DNA of 64,000 bases from Clostridia bacterium. GTDB taxonomy: Bacteria; Bacillota; Clostridia; Monoglobales; Monoglobaceae. Position numbers and translations under genes: made by a program. How positions within the stretch are numbered: position 1 is the first letter of the stretch; every line of letters starts with the position of its first letter. A model generated the notes under the pieces. It saw nothing but the letters and a program-made list of their open reading frames with translations, had not been told where the DNA came from and ran no database searches. Positions 38,263-47,835 of this stretch are shown one piece after another. The stretch covers positions 1 to 64,000 of the forward strand of contig JAFQSM010000053.1 of NCBI GenBank assembly GCA_017409575.1, in the 5' to 3' direction.

Positions 38263-41200
38263 ATGGCTAAAAAAATGAAAACCATGGATGGTAACACAGC
38301 TGCTGCACATTGCGCCTATGCGTTTACAGAAGTTGCTGCTATCTATCCTATCACACCCTCTTCCACCATGGCAGAAAATGTTGACCAGTGGAGTGCAGAT
38401 GGTCTTAAGAACATCTTTGGCGAAACAGTCGATGTTGTTGAAATGCAGTCAGAAGCAGGTGCTGCAGGTGCAGTTCACGGTTCGCTTCAGGCAGGTGCTC
38501 TTACAACAACATTCACCGCATCACAGGGTCTTCTTCTTATGATACCCAATATGTACAAAATCGCCGGTGAGCTTCTTCCTACTGTCTTCCATGTAAGTGC
38601 AAGAGCATTGGCTGCTCACGCGCTCAACATCTTTGGTGACCATCAGGATGTTATGGCTTGCCGTCAGACAGGCTTTGCAATGCTCGCATCGGGCAGTGTT
38701 CAGGAAACTATGGACCTTGCAGGTCTTGCTCACTTGGCTTCTATCAAGGGCAGAGTTCCTTTCCTCCATTTCTTTGACGGATTCAGAACTTCACACGAAA
38801 TCCAAAAAGTTGAAGTTATGGATTACGAAGACCTTAAAGGACTTCTTGACTGGGATGCACTCAAAGCATTTAAGGACAACGCTTTAAACCCTGAGCACCC
38901 TGTTCTTCGCGGTACTGCGCAGAACTCGGATATTTACTTCCAGGGCAGAGAAGCTGCAAACAAATACTACGAAGCTATTCCGGATATCGTTGCAGATTAT
39001 ATGAAAGATATCTCAAAGATTACCGGCAGAGAATATAAACCCTTCAACTACTATGGTGCACCTGATGCAACAAAAGTTATTGTTGCTATGGGTTCGGTTT
39101 GCGAAGCTATCGAAGAAACCGTTGATTACATCAACGCACGCGGAGGTAAAGTTGGTGTTGTAAAAGTTCACCTTTACAGACCTTTCTCTGCTAAATACTT
39201 CTTTGATGTAATCCCCGAAACTGTTGAAAAGATTGCCGTTCTTGACAGAACAAAAGAACCCGGCTCGCTTGGCGAACCTCTCTATCTTGATGTTTGCAAC
39301 CTTTACTATGGCAAAGAGAATGCTCCCAAGATTGTTGGCGGTCGCTATGGACTTGGTTCAAAAGACACAACTCCCACACAGATTATGGCTGTTTTCAACA
39401 ATCTTGATGCAGATGCTCCCAAAAACAGCTTTACTATCGGTATTGTTGATGATGTGACAAATCTTTCACTTGAACTTCCCGAAAAAATCAATGCAGCGCC
39501 CGAGGGCACAACCCGTTGTAAATTCTGGGGCTTTGGCTCGGACGGTACAGTTGGTGCAAACAAGGATGCAATCAAGATTATCGGTGACAATACTGACCTT
39601 TACGCTCAGGCTTACTTTGATTATGACTCAAAGAAGTCCGGTGGCGTAACAATGTCGCATTTGAGATTTGGTAAAAAGCCGATCAAGTCGACATATCTTT
39701 TGGACGAAGCTGATTATATTGCTTGTCACAAGCCTGCATACCTTACACAATACGATGTACTTGAGGGTCTCAAGAAAGGCGGTACATTCCTTCTCAACTG
39801 TGTATGGACACCCGAGGAACTTGAAGAACATCTTCCTGCAAATGTTAAAAAATACATTGCAGAAAACGAAATCGAATTCTACACCATCAATGCTGTTGAT
39901 GTTGCTGTCAAGGTTGGTCTTGGTCCCAACAGAATCAATATGGTTACACAAAGCGCTTTCTTCAAACTTTCGAATGTAATCGACTTTGACAAAGCTGTTG
40001 AGCTTATCAAGAATGCTATCAAGAAGACCTATGGCAAAAAAGGTGACGAAATCGTTAAGATGAACTGCGATGCAGTTGACGGCGCAGTTGAAGCTTTGGT
40101 TAAAATTGATGTTCCTACTTCGTGGAAGGATGCTGTTGATAAAGATGTCAAGGATAACAATGTTCCTGACTTTATCAAAAATATTGTTCAGCCCGTAAAT
40201 GCTCAGGCAGGCAACAAGCTTCCTGTAAGCACCTTTGCAGGAATTGAAGACGGTACATTTGAGACCGGTACTTCAAGATACGAAAAACGCGGCGTTGCAG
40301 TTAACGTTCCGGCTTGGGATATCAGCAAGTGTATCCAGTGTAACCAGTGTTCGCTTGTTTGTCCTCACGCTGCTATCCGTCCTGTTCTTCTTAATGCAGA
40401 AGAAGCGGCAAACAAACCCGAAGGGTTTGAAACAAAACCTGCTACAGGCTTTAAGGATATGGAATTCAGAATTCAGGTATCACCCCTTGACTGTCTTGGC
40501 TGCGGTGTTTGTGCTCAGGTTTGTCCAGCTAAGGAAAAGGCTCTTACAATGAAGCCTATTGCCGAAGTTGAAAAAGAATCTCCCAACTGGGAATACGCTA
40601 TGACTGTTTCTTCAAAACAGGACGAAATTGATATTACAAAGAACACCAAGAACTCACAGTTTGCAACTCCTATGCTTGAATTCTCGGGCGCTTGTGCAGG
40701 TTGTGGCGAAACACCTTATATCAAGCTTATCACTCAGCTTTTCGGTGACAGAATGATGGTTGCAAACGCAACAGGTTGTACATCAATCTGGGGCGGCTCT
40801 GCTCCTTCGATGCCTTACTGCAAGAATGCCGAGGGCAAAGGTCCGGCTTGGGCAAACTCACTCTTTGAGGACAATGCCGAATTCGGTCTTGGTATGGTTG
40901 CTGCCAACAAAAAAATCCGTAACACTCTTGTTTCAAGAATGAACTCGGTTATGAAAGATGTTAAACCCGAACTTGCTGACGCATTCAAAGCCTGGATTGC
41001 AGGCAAAGACAATGCTGATGCTTCAAAAGCAGCTGCAAAGGATATTATTGCTCTTATCAAAGACGCTGATATGTCCAACCCTGCCATCAAAGAAATTGCT
41101 GACCGCACAGACTTCCTCGTTAAGAGGTCACAGTGGGTATTCGGCGGTGACGGTTGGGCTTATGACATCGGTTACGGTGGTCTTGACCATGTTATCGCAT

Positions 41201-41778
41201 CAGGTGAAGACATCAACATCTTTGTTGTTGATACCGAAGTTTACTCCAATACAGGCGGTCAGGCTTCAAAGGCTACACCTACTGCTGCTGTTGCAAAATT
41301 TGCAGCTTCGGGTATGAAGACCAAGAAGAAAGACCTTGGTATGATCGGCACAACCTATGGATATGTTTATGTTGCTCAGATTGCACTTGGCGCTGATATG
41401 AATCAGGCACTTAAAGCAATCAAAGAAGCAGAAAGCTATCCGGGTCCGTCGCTTATCATCGCTTATGCTCCTTGTATCAACCACGGCATTAAGGTTGGTA
41501 TGGCTAACACCATCGCAGAGGAAAAGAAAGCTGTTCAGACAGGCTACTGGCACCTCTGGAGATACAATCCGCTCCTTAAAGAAGAAGGCAAAAACCCCTT
41601 CATCCTTGACTCAAAAGAGCCGACAGGCACTGTTAAAGAATTCTTAGAGGGCGAGAACCGTTATCTCATGCTGAAGAAAGCATTCCCCGAAATCGCTGTT
41701 GAGCTATTTGACAAAGCAGAAAAAGACCTTATCGAAAGATACGAAATCTATAAGAAAAAAGCTGCTGAAGAGTTCTAA
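38263..41778 (+). CDS. nifJ: Pyruvate:ferredoxin (flavodoxin) oxidoreductase, single-chain
   Basis: 1,171 residues, the normal size of the fused homodimeric enzyme. Domain I begins KTMDGNTAAAHCAYAFTEVAAIYPITPSS. The two-cluster ferredoxin domain shows CIQCNQCSLVCPHAAI and CLGCGVCAQVCPAKEKAL near residues 690-760. The thiamine diphosphate domain has ACAGCGETPYIKL and GDGWAYDIGYGGLDH. It oxidises pyruvate to acetyl-CoA and CO2, giving reduced ferredoxin in the cytoplasm, which can feed the NfnAB complex encoded nearby. AAGGAGG and strongly biased codons suggest high expression. Monocistronic. Confidence 0.98.
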   Translation: MAKKMKTMDGNTAAAHCAYAFTEVAAIYPITPSSTMAENVDQWSADGLKNIFGETVDVVEMQSEAGAAGAVHGSLQAGALTTTFTASQGLLLMIPNMYKIAGELLPTVFHVSARALAAHALNIFGDHQDVMACRQTGFAMLASGSVQETMDLAGLAHLASIKGRVPFLHFFDGFRTSHEIQKVEVMDYEDLKGLLDWDALKAFKDNALNPEHPVLRGTAQNSDIYFQGREAANKYYEAIPDIVADYMKDISKITGREYKPFNYYGAPDATKVIVAMGSVCEAIEETVDYINARGGKVGVVKVHLYRPFSAKYFFDVIPETVEKIAVLDRTKEPGSLGEPLYLDVCNLYYGKENAPKIVGGRYGLGSKDTTPTQIMAVFNNLDADAPKNSFTIGIVDDVTNLSLELPEKINAAPEGTTRCKFWGFGSDGTVGANKDAIKIIGDNTDLYAQAYFDYDSKKSGGVTMSHLRFGKKPIKSTYLLDEADYIACHKPAYLTQYDVLEGLKKGGTFLLNCVWTPEELEEHLPANVKKYIAENEIEFYTINAVDVAVKVGLGPNRINMVTQSAFFKLSNVIDFDKAVELIKNAIKKTYGKKGDEIVKMNCDAVDGAVEALVKIDVPTSWKDAVDKDVKDNNVPDFIKNIVQPVNAQAGNKLPVSTFAGIEDGTFETGTSRYEKRGVAVNVPAWDISKCIQCNQCSLVCPHAAIRPVLLNAEEAANKPEGFETKPATGFKDMEFRIQVSPLDCLGCGVCAQVCPAKEKALTMKPIAEVEKESPNWEYAMTVSSKQDEIDITKNTKNSQFATPMLEFSGACAGCGETPYIKLITQLFGDRMMVANATGCTSIWGGSAPSMPYCKNAEGKGPAWANSLFEDNAEFGLGMVAANKKIRNTLVSRMNSVMKDVKPELADAFKAWIAGKDNADASKAAAKDIIALIKDADMSNPAIKEIADRTDFLVKRSQWVFGGDGWAYDIGYGGLDHVIASGEDINIFVVDTEVYSNTGGQASKATPTAAVAKFAASGMKTKKKDLGMIGTTYGYVYVAQIALGADMNQALKAIKEAESYPGPSLIIAYAPCINHGIKVGMANTIAEEKKAVQTGYWHLWRYNPLLKEEGKNPFILDSKEPTGTVKEFLEGENRYLMLKKAFPEIAVELFDKAEKDLIERYEIYKKKAAEEF

Positions 41779-41792
41779 TTTTCTTAAATAAT

Positions 41793-41830
41793 AAAACACA
41801 CCGTTGGAAACTTCCAACGGTGTGTTTTTT
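41793..41830. terminator. Bidirectional terminator between nifJ and the small Cys-rich gene
   Basis: Stem AAAACACACCGTTGGAA and its complement with a very short loop; T-run on both strands. It overlaps the stop codon of the small minus-strand gene by two bases. Confidence 0.93.
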
Positions 41831-42008
41831 AGTTTTTTGATATTTTTTGCAAAATTTTGTTTTTGCAGGATTCCTCTAACTTTACAAACCTGGTACATTT
41901 TTTGCCGTCACAAAAGTACAAATACGGACATTCAGGACTTCTTCCGTCAAGAGCCAAACTTTCTTTTCCTGTCTGACATTGTGAACATATTCCTTGCACC
42001 TTATTCAT
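41829..42008 (-). CDS. Small cysteine-rich protein, 59 residues
   Basis: An open frame from ATG at 42008 to TAA at 41829, too short for most gene-finders. It begins MNKVQGICSQCQTGKESL and carries six cysteines at positions 8, 11, 27, 33, 38 and 48, in the order C-x2-C, C-x5-C-x4-C, then a lone Cys, followed by a basic tail. The spacing suggests a small metal-binding (zinc or iron-sulfur) module. GGTGAGAAT precedes the ATG and it starts 12 bp after the LysM/GH18 gene's stop, so it is probably cotranscribed. The terminator falls exactly at its stop codon, which supports a real gene. Function unknown. Confidence 0.7.
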   Translation of the reverse strand: MNKVQGICSQCQTGKESLALDGRSPECPYLYFCDGKKCTRFVKLEESCKNKILQKISKN

Positions 42009-42020
42009 ATTCTCACCATT

Positions 42021-43295
42021 TCACCTTACATCAAACATATAGTCAAGCAGAGACCAGTTTTGCTGGAATGGTCTCATCAGATTCCAGTATCCTGCTCCTC
42101 TCAGGCCCTTTTCGTTTATAAGGTTAAACTTTTGCTGTATGCTTCTTACATCTTCAAACCAGACCTCATGCACTCTTCCGCTGTCGTCCGTATACCTGAA
42201 CCATGGCGACTGCGAAACTTCGTCAAATTGAATTTCAGCGCCATTTCTTGCTGCAATTTGTATAGCTTCGACATTTGATATGGAATCCGCCCGCGACTCG
42301 CCTTTTACATATGGAAGTGTCCAGTCATAACCATAATTTGGTATCCCTAGGAAAATCTTTTCAGGCGAAATAATTGTAAGAGCATACTCCACCACCTGAC
42401 GGACATTCCGTATGGGCGCCACAGCAAGCGGAGGACCATATGTATATCCCCATTCGTATGTCATCAAAAGCACCGCATCGCTATTATCTCCAACTGCACG
42501 GTAATTGTGACCCTCGTACAAAAGCCCCCGTTGTGTATCCGATGTTTTGGGGGCAAGTGCCGCAATTACTTCGTAACCAAGTGGATTAAGCGTGTTGCGG
42601 AGCTTGCCGATAAATTCACCGTACAAAAGGCTATCCTGTGGGTATACAAACTCAAAGTCAATATCCAAACCACGATAACCCTTGTTTTGCATATTGGCAA
42701 TAATTTCAGAAATCAAAGTGTCCTGAATGTCGGGGTTGTTGAGGACAAGACTTGCAAGCTCGTTGCTGAAGCCGCCGCTTTCGGTAAGTGTTGAAAGATG
42801 CATAAGCGGTGCGACTCCGTAGCTTAGTGCCAAATCGATAAGTTCTTCATCATCAAGCTGTACCAGATTTCCTGAATTCGTGATGCCATATGTAAAAGGC
42901 GTCATATAGTTGATATAAGGAAGTGTTCTTCTTAGCAGGTTTTTATCTATATACGGATATGCGTATCCATTGACATCAATTCTTCTTTGCGGATTCCTTT
43001 CAAATTCGATTATCAATGTCTGTCCCGGATAGACAAGCGTTCTTCCGCCAAGATTTGGATTGTTGCGGTAGATTGTATTTAAATCAATCCCGTAGCTTTG
43101 TGCAATAGAAAAAAGCGTTTCGCCCTGCTTTACTGTGTGGTATCTTTGCGGTTGCAAAATAAGAAGTGCTTGACCTACAACAAGATTGGGTATGTCCGAA
43201 AGATTGTTGAGTGCCGTCAAAACAAATGCAGGTATGTTGTACTGCGTCGCTATACTTTCGGCTGTATCTCCCGACTTAACTATATAAATTTCCAT
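42021..43295 (-). CDS. LysM-GH18 cortex/peptidoglycan glucosaminidase (YaaH/SleL-like)
   Basis: 424 residues without a signal peptide, as in spore-associated relatives. Two LysM domains lie at 1-46 (IYIVKSGDTAESIATQYNIP) and 51-97 (YHTVKQGETLFSIAQSYGID). A GH18 TIM barrel follows, with catalytic motif YRGLDIDFEFV (D-x-x-D-x-D/E type) near residue 215 and MTYEWGYTYGPP. Relatives SleL/YaaH cleave N-acetylglucosamine bonds in spore cortex or cell wall during germination, which fits a spore-former with spoIVA. GAGGTGATATT precedes the ATG. Exact bond specificity is inferred. Confidence 0.92.
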   Translation of the reverse strand: MEIYIVKSGDTAESIATQYNIPAFVLTALNNLSDIPNLVVGQALLILQPQRYHTVKQGETLFSIAQSYGIDLNTIYRNNPNLGGRTLVYPGQTLIIEFERNPQRRIDVNGYAYPYIDKNLLRRTLPYINYMTPFTYGITNSGNLVQLDDEELIDLALSYGVAPLMHLSTLTESGGFSNELASLVLNNPDIQDTLISEIIANMQNKGYRGLDIDFEFVYPQDSLLYGEFIGKLRNTLNPLGYEVIAALAPKTSDTQRGLLYEGHNYRAVGDNSDAVLLMTYEWGYTYGPPLAVAPIRNVRQVVEYALTIISPEKIFLGIPNYGYDWTLPYVKGESRADSISNVEAIQIAARNGAEIQFDEVSQSPWFRYTDDSGRVHEVWFEDVRSIQQKFNLINEKGLRGAGYWNLMRPFQQNWSLLDYMFDVR

Positions 43296-43327
43296 AATAT
43301 CACCTCAATATATTATATTGAGAAAGC

Positions 43328-43371
43328 AAAAAAGGGTGCCTTGCTGCATACAGCAAGGCACCCTTTTTTAG
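43328..43371 (-). terminator. Intrinsic terminator after nfnAB
   Basis: Long perfect stem AAAAAAGGGTGCCTTGCTG with its complement around a 4-nt loop, ending in T-run; directly after the nfnB stop codon. Confidence 0.93.
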
Positions 43372-43372
43372 T

Positions 43373-44764
43373 TTATTTATTTTTAAGATATTCGTCAATC
43401 GCTTTTGCCGCATTCTTTCCGGCGCCCATAGCCAGAATTACAGTTGCCGCACCTGTAACGGCATCGCCTCCGGCATATACACCTTCGCGGCTTGTAAGTC
43501 CGCTCTCGTCTCTGGTGACAATACAGCCACGACGATCGGTTTCAAGCCCCTCGGTAGTGCTTCTGATAAGCGGATTGGGTGATGTACCTATGGACATAAC
43601 AACCGCATCAACATCCAGAATGTATTCGCTTCCCTCAATCTCAACAGGACTGCGTCTGCCTGACTCGTCAGGCTCGCCAAGCTCCATCTTGACACACTTC
43701 ATACCCTTGACAAACATATCATCATTACCCAGGATTTCTACCGGATTATTAAGTGTAAGGAATATGATGCCCTCTTCCTCGGCATGCTCAACCTCTTCGC
43801 GTCTGGCAGGCATTTCGTCCATAGAACGACGATAAACAATATATGTTTCGTCTGCACCAAGACGCTTTGCACATCTTGCCGCATCCATTGCAACATTTCC
43901 GCCGCCGACAACAGCAACTTTCTTTGCACGAAGTATCGGTGTCTGTGAGTCTTCTTTGTATGCCTTCATAAGATTTATTCTGGTCAAAAATTCGTTTGCC
44001 GAATATACACCATTCAAATTCTCGCCCGGTATCTTCATAAATCTTGGAAGTCCTGCACCCGAGCCGATAAATACAGATTCAAAACCCATCTCAAAAAGCT
44101 CGTCAATTGTCATTGTTCTGCCGACAACAGCATTTGTAACAAACTCAACGCCAAGATTTTTGAGGTTTTCGATTTCGTTTCTTACGATATCTTTAGGAAG
44201 TCTGAACTCCGGAATTCCATAAACCAAAACACCGCCGGCAACATGAAGTGCCTCAAAGATTGTTACATCATAGCCAAGCTTTGCAAGGTCACCTGCACAG
44301 GTGAGACCTGCCGGTCCCGAGCCGATAATTGCAACTTTTTTACCGTTCTTCTGAATGTCAGCGTTCGCTTTGTTTGCAGCATTTTTCATATGATAATCAG
44401 CAACAAACCGTTCAAGTCTGCCTATTGCGACAGGCTCGCCTTTTATTCCTCTCACGCATTTTGACTCGCACTGTGTTTCCTGAGGACAAACTCTTCCGCA
44501 AACTGCAGGAAGCGAGCTTGATGCATAAATTACATCATAAGCTCCTTCAAAATCCCCATCAGCAACTTTGCTGATAAATGTGGGGATATCAATCTGCACA
44601 GGACAACCGCTTACACAAGGCTTATGCTTGCAATTCAGGCATCTTTTTGCCTCATCCATTGCCTGTTCCTTTGTATATCCAAGGGCAACCTCATCAAAGT
44701 TTTTGTTTCGTACATTGGGGTCCTGTACCGGCATTTCATTCTTTTTGGGTGACATATTAGGCAT
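43373..44764 (-). CDS. nfnB: NfnB / glutamate-synthase-small-subunit-like flavoprotein
   Basis: 463 residues. N-terminal iron-sulfur domain: CLNCKHKPCVSGCPVQIDIP and CGRVCPQETQCESKCVRG. Then an FAD site IIGSGPAGLTCAGDLAKLGYDV and an NAD(P)H site VAVVGGGNVAMDAARCAKRLGA. The family includes GltA-type subunits, but the adjacent partner gene identifies the NADH-dependent reduced ferredoxin:NADP+ oxidoreductase, which bifurcates electrons between ferredoxin, NADH and NADPH. The ATG at 44764 overlaps nfnA's stop by 8 bp; the longer frame lacks a ribosome site. Confidence 0.92.
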   Translation of the reverse strand: MPNMSPKKNEMPVQDPNVRNKNFDEVALGYTKEQAMDEAKRCLNCKHKPCVSGCPVQIDIPTFISKVADGDFEGAYDVIYASSSLPAVCGRVCPQETQCESKCVRGIKGEPVAIGRLERFVADYHMKNAANKANADIQKNGKKVAIIGSGPAGLTCAGDLAKLGYDVTIFEALHVAGGVLVYGIPEFRLPKDIVRNEIENLKNLGVEFVTNAVVGRTMTIDELFEMGFESVFIGSGAGLPRFMKIPGENLNGVYSANEFLTRINLMKAYKEDSQTPILRAKKVAVVGGGNVAMDAARCAKRLGADETYIVYRRSMDEMPARREEVEHAEEEGIIFLTLNNPVEILGNDDMFVKGMKCVKMELGEPDESGRRSPVEIEGSEYILDVDAVVMSIGTSPNPLIRSTTEGLETDRRGCIVTRDESGLTSREGVYAGGDAVTGAATVILAMGAGKNAAKAIDEYLKNK

Positions 44765-45608
44765 TGTCAGCACCTCCTTTTTTAAACAGGTTGCAGGTTT
44801 CTTCGTGTCTTTTTCTTTCGGTCTCGCGATACATCGATGCGCGGCGTATAGCCTCGTCAAAATCAACCTGATGTCCGTCAAAATCAGGACCGTCAACACA
44901 TGCAAACTTCATTTCGCCGCCAACAGTCAATCTGCAACCGCCACACATACCTGTTCCGTCAATCATTATCGGATTCATACTTACAACAGTCTTTATTCCA
45001 AGCTCTTTTGTAAGCTTTGCTACAAACTTCATCATAACCAACGGCCCGATTGCAATAACCTCGTCATACTTTTCGCCGCTTTCAACAAGCTCGCGAAGTG
45101 CATCAGTAACAAGACCTTTTTTGCCGTATGAACCATCGTCTGTCATCATAACAACCTTATCGGACACCGCATTAAATTCGTCTTCCAGAATAACCAAATC
45201 ACGATTTCTGAAGCCAATTACAGAGTGAACCTCGGCTCCGTTCTCGCGAAGAGCCTTGGCTGTCGGATACGCAATTGCACAACCAACACCGCCGCCGATA
45301 ACCGCAACTTTTTTAAAGCCTTCGACCTCGGATGCTTTTCCCAAAGGTCCTGCAAAATCGCAGATAAAGTCACCCTCGTTTAATGTATTCAAGCGCTCGG
45401 TAGTTGCACCCACAATCTGAAAAATTATAGTAATTGTGCCGTTTTCTCTGTCATAATCTGCAATGGTAAGCGGTATGCGCTCACCTTCCTCGTCTGTTCT
45501 AAGTATTATAAACTGCCCCGCCTTTGCTCGTTTTGCAATCAGCGGTGCCTCAACCTCCATAAGTGTAACTGTAGGATTGAGAGATTTTTTTCGTACTATA
45601 CGAAACAT
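44757..45608 (-). CDS. nfnA: NfnA / ferredoxin-NADP+ reductase subunit alpha
   Basis: 283 residues. An FAD-binding beta-barrel (AGQFIILRTDEEGERIPLTIADYD), an NAD-binding fold (KVAVIGGGVGCAIAYPTAKAL), and a C-terminal [2Fe-2S] cysteine cluster (GMCGGCRLTVGGEMKFACVDGPDFDGHQVD) are all seen. The last motif separates NfnA and GltA-type partners from dihydroorotate dehydrogenase PyrK. Together with NfnB it balances reduced ferredoxin (from NifJ) with NADPH. AAGGAGG precedes the ATG. Confidence 0.93.
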   Translation of the reverse strand: MFRIVRKKSLNPTVTLMEVEAPLIAKRAKAGQFIILRTDEEGERIPLTIADYDRENGTITIIFQIVGATTERLNTLNEGDFICDFAGPLGKASEVEGFKKVAVIGGGVGCAIAYPTAKALRENGAEVHSVIGFRNRDLVILEDEFNAVSDKVVMMTDDGSYGKKGLVTDALRELVESGEKYDEVIAIGPLVMMKFVAKLTKELGIKTVVSMNPIMIDGTGMCGGCRLTVGGEMKFACVDGPDFDGHQVDFDEAIRRASMYRETERKRHEETCNLFKKGGADNA

Positions 45609-45653
45609 AAAAATTCCTCCTTGGATATAATCTTTTTAAGTTCCACACCTATA

Positions 45654-45682
45654 AATATATTATAAAATCAACAAGTTGTCAA
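45654..45682 (-). promoter_or_regulatory. Promoter of nfnAB
   Basis: Minus strand: TTGACA (45677-45682), 17-bp spacer, TATATT (45654-45659), about 45 bp before nfnA and just after the topB stop. Confidence 0.85.
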
Positions 45683-45684
45683 TT

Positions 45685-47775
45685 CTAAAATCTGAAAACA
45701 ACCTTACCATTTTCAAGCACCAGTTTTGCCGAAAACTCTTTGCCTGATTTTTGCGAAACAAAACCTGTTATAAGTGGTGTTTCGCCGTCCGAAAGCAATT
45801 TTTTCATATTGCTCAGCGAAATAACCTTGCTGCAAATTACATTTCCGGTCGAAAACTTGCATCCGTCCTTGTATGCGCTGCAACCATATCCAAACCGTGT
45901 GCGCCTTACATCATTGCCGCAAATTGGGCACCTTCCTGCCACATCACCGACAAATCCGTCAAAGTTGTCGTTGGCTTGCGACTTTGGGTCAAAAACAGTC
46001 GAAATTTCGCTTTTAACCAATTCAACCGCATCACTGATAGTGCTTTCACCCCTGAAAACCTTTTTGAGCGACGCACCCATCTGGGACGTTTTGAATTTAT
46101 CCATATTGATATTCATTCGAGCCAGAGATTCTATCAGATGCTCGCCAGCCGGAAGAATTGTGTATGTATCCTTTTTAAGAAGAATATACTCACTCTTTCG
46201 GGCATTGTCAATTATACCTGTACGGGTAGCCTCTGTCCCAAGCTCCAAGCCTTCAAACATAGCACGATATTCAGCTTCTTCGTTTTCCTGCTCGCTTAGT
46301 GCTTGTTTTTCGTCTTTGAATGGATTTTTGAGATAGTTGTTAAGTGTCTCTATTGTATAATGCTTTGGCGGATTTGTCTCTTTTTCGACGGGCTCGAATT
46401 TGGTGTTGACCTTGTCACCTTTTTCGAGCTTGGGCAAAATTTTGTCTTTCCGGGTATAATCATCAAACGCGGTCCAACCGGGCTGGTCTATCACCATACC
46501 TTTAAGCAAAAAGCTTTCCAAATCACCCAAACTTATTGTAATTTCAGTTTTTTCTACAATGCAGTCATCACTGCAGAAAACTGCAACAAACCTCCGCATT
46601 ACCGCACTGTAGACTTTCATTTCATTCTCCGAAAGTTTTGTTTTGTCGGGTATTTTGTATGTCGGGGTAAGCGCCGAATGTGACTCGATTTTTGAATCAT
46701 CAAATATCTTTTTGTCATCTTTGAATGTGACGGGATAACCAAGACCTTTTACCGACTCAAGGATAGTCTTTATTTTACCCTTTTCGGCTGTTGCCAGATA
46801 TTCCGAGTTTGTTCTTGGATATGTCACATATCCCTTTTCATAAAGTCCCTGTAATATTTCAAGGCTCTCTGCCATTGACATTTTGTATTTCTTACCCAAA
46901 AAGTTTTGCAGCTTGGTAAGAGAATAGAGTTTTCCCGGTGAGATCTTGTCTTTTTTCTTCTTTTTATCGGTTACAATTGCTTCTGTGCTGTTATACTTTT
47001 CGCAAAGTTCCAAGGCTTTTTTAAGGTCCTTTTTGTCGAATTTTTCTTTGCTCAAAAGCTCGATTTCTTCTCCGTTTGTCTGTGCCTTGCTTGAAATTGC
47101 ATAATAAACATCAGGTACAAACTTCCGGATAGCCATATCACGGTCATATATCGCTTTTACAATAGGCACTATAACCCTACCTACTCTGAGGAGTGTACCA
47201 GCACGAAGTGTCGCATATCTTGTCAGATTTACTCCATAAAGCCAGTCGGTAAATGTTCTTGCATAACCCTCGTTTGCAAGATTGTCGTAATCCTTTTCGT
47301 CCTTAAGTTCAAGCATTGCTGCTTTGACAGTCTGCGGAGTCTGGTCAGGAAGCCATATTCTTTTGAGTGTTTTTGGAGTTGTCAGGGCTTTTTCTATACA
47401 TGTCCTGACAATGATTTCGCCTTCGCGGTCAGCATCTCCTGCGTTGACTATGGTATCAACATCTTCGCGGTTACAAAGATTTTTTATTATCTCAAACTGC
47501 TTCAAAACGCCTGAGTCTGTCCTGCCGTTTTTGTCTTTTTTAAGCCGAAAAACAAACTCGTTTGGGAAACACGGCAGATTTTCCATACTCCATCTGGCAT
47601 TTGGCGTAGAATTTTCGCTGTAGTCTTCGATGTCTGCAAGCGAAAACAAATGGCCAAAGGCCCAGGTTATAATATAATCTGCGCCTATGAAATATCCATC
47701 TTTTTTTGTCATTTGTCCAATACCTGCCATAATATTGCGGGCAAGACTGGGTTTTTCCGCTATAATAAGTACCAT
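45685..47775 (-). CDS. topB: DNA topoisomerase III (type IA)
   Basis: 696 residues. The TOPRIM domain starts VLIIAEKPSLARNIM and contains VNAGDADREGEII (D-x-D-x-E). FTDWLYGVNLTRYATLR follows, then the catalytic Tyr in KGYVTYPRTNSEYLA. The C-terminus has a four-Cys module (CPICGNDVRRTRFGYGCSAYKDGC). These enzymes relax or decatenate DNA by cutting one strand. Such proteins occur both in the chromosome and on conjugative elements; no mobilisation gene is near, so this is probably chromosomal. The ribosome site before the ATG is weak. Confidence 0.94.
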   Translation of the reverse strand: MVLIIAEKPSLARNIMAGIGQMTKKDGYFIGADYIITWAFGHLFSLADIEDYSENSTPNARWSMENLPCFPNEFVFRLKKDKNGRTDSGVLKQFEIIKNLCNREDVDTIVNAGDADREGEIIVRTCIEKALTTPKTLKRIWLPDQTPQTVKAAMLELKDEKDYDNLANEGYARTFTDWLYGVNLTRYATLRAGTLLRVGRVIVPIVKAIYDRDMAIRKFVPDVYYAISSKAQTNGEEIELLSKEKFDKKDLKKALELCEKYNSTEAIVTDKKKKKDKISPGKLYSLTKLQNFLGKKYKMSMAESLEILQGLYEKGYVTYPRTNSEYLATAEKGKIKTILESVKGLGYPVTFKDDKKIFDDSKIESHSALTPTYKIPDKTKLSENEMKVYSAVMRRFVAVFCSDDCIVEKTEITISLGDLESFLLKGMVIDQPGWTAFDDYTRKDKILPKLEKGDKVNTKFEPVEKETNPPKHYTIETLNNYLKNPFKDEKQALSEQENEEAEYRAMFEGLELGTEATRTGIIDNARKSEYILLKKDTYTILPAGEHLIESLARMNINMDKFKTSQMGASLKKVFRGESTISDAVELVKSEISTVFDPKSQANDNFDGFVGDVAGRCPICGNDVRRTRFGYGCSAYKDGCKFSTGNVICSKVISLSNMKKLLSDGETPLITGFVSQKSGKEFSAKLVLENGKVVFRF

Positions 47776-47799
47776 AATCCAAACTCTTTATAAAGCTAA

Positions 47800-47826
47800 G
47801 GCTGTGGCAATCCGCCGCAGCCTCAA
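47800..47826 (-). terminator. Weak hairpin between the DUF1292 gene and topB
   Basis: Stem AAGGCTGTGGC / GCCGCAGCCT (one mismatch) with a 5-nt loop. The T-run on the minus strand is short, so termination may be partial. Confidence 0.5.
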
Positions 47827-47835
47827 ACTTTTATT

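Noticed and set aside
45685-47775. Topoisomerase III as a sign of a conjugative element
   Set aside because: Type IA enzymes of this kind occur on such elements, but there is no relaxase, type IV secretion gene, integrase or repeat nearby, and the neighbours are housekeeping genes.
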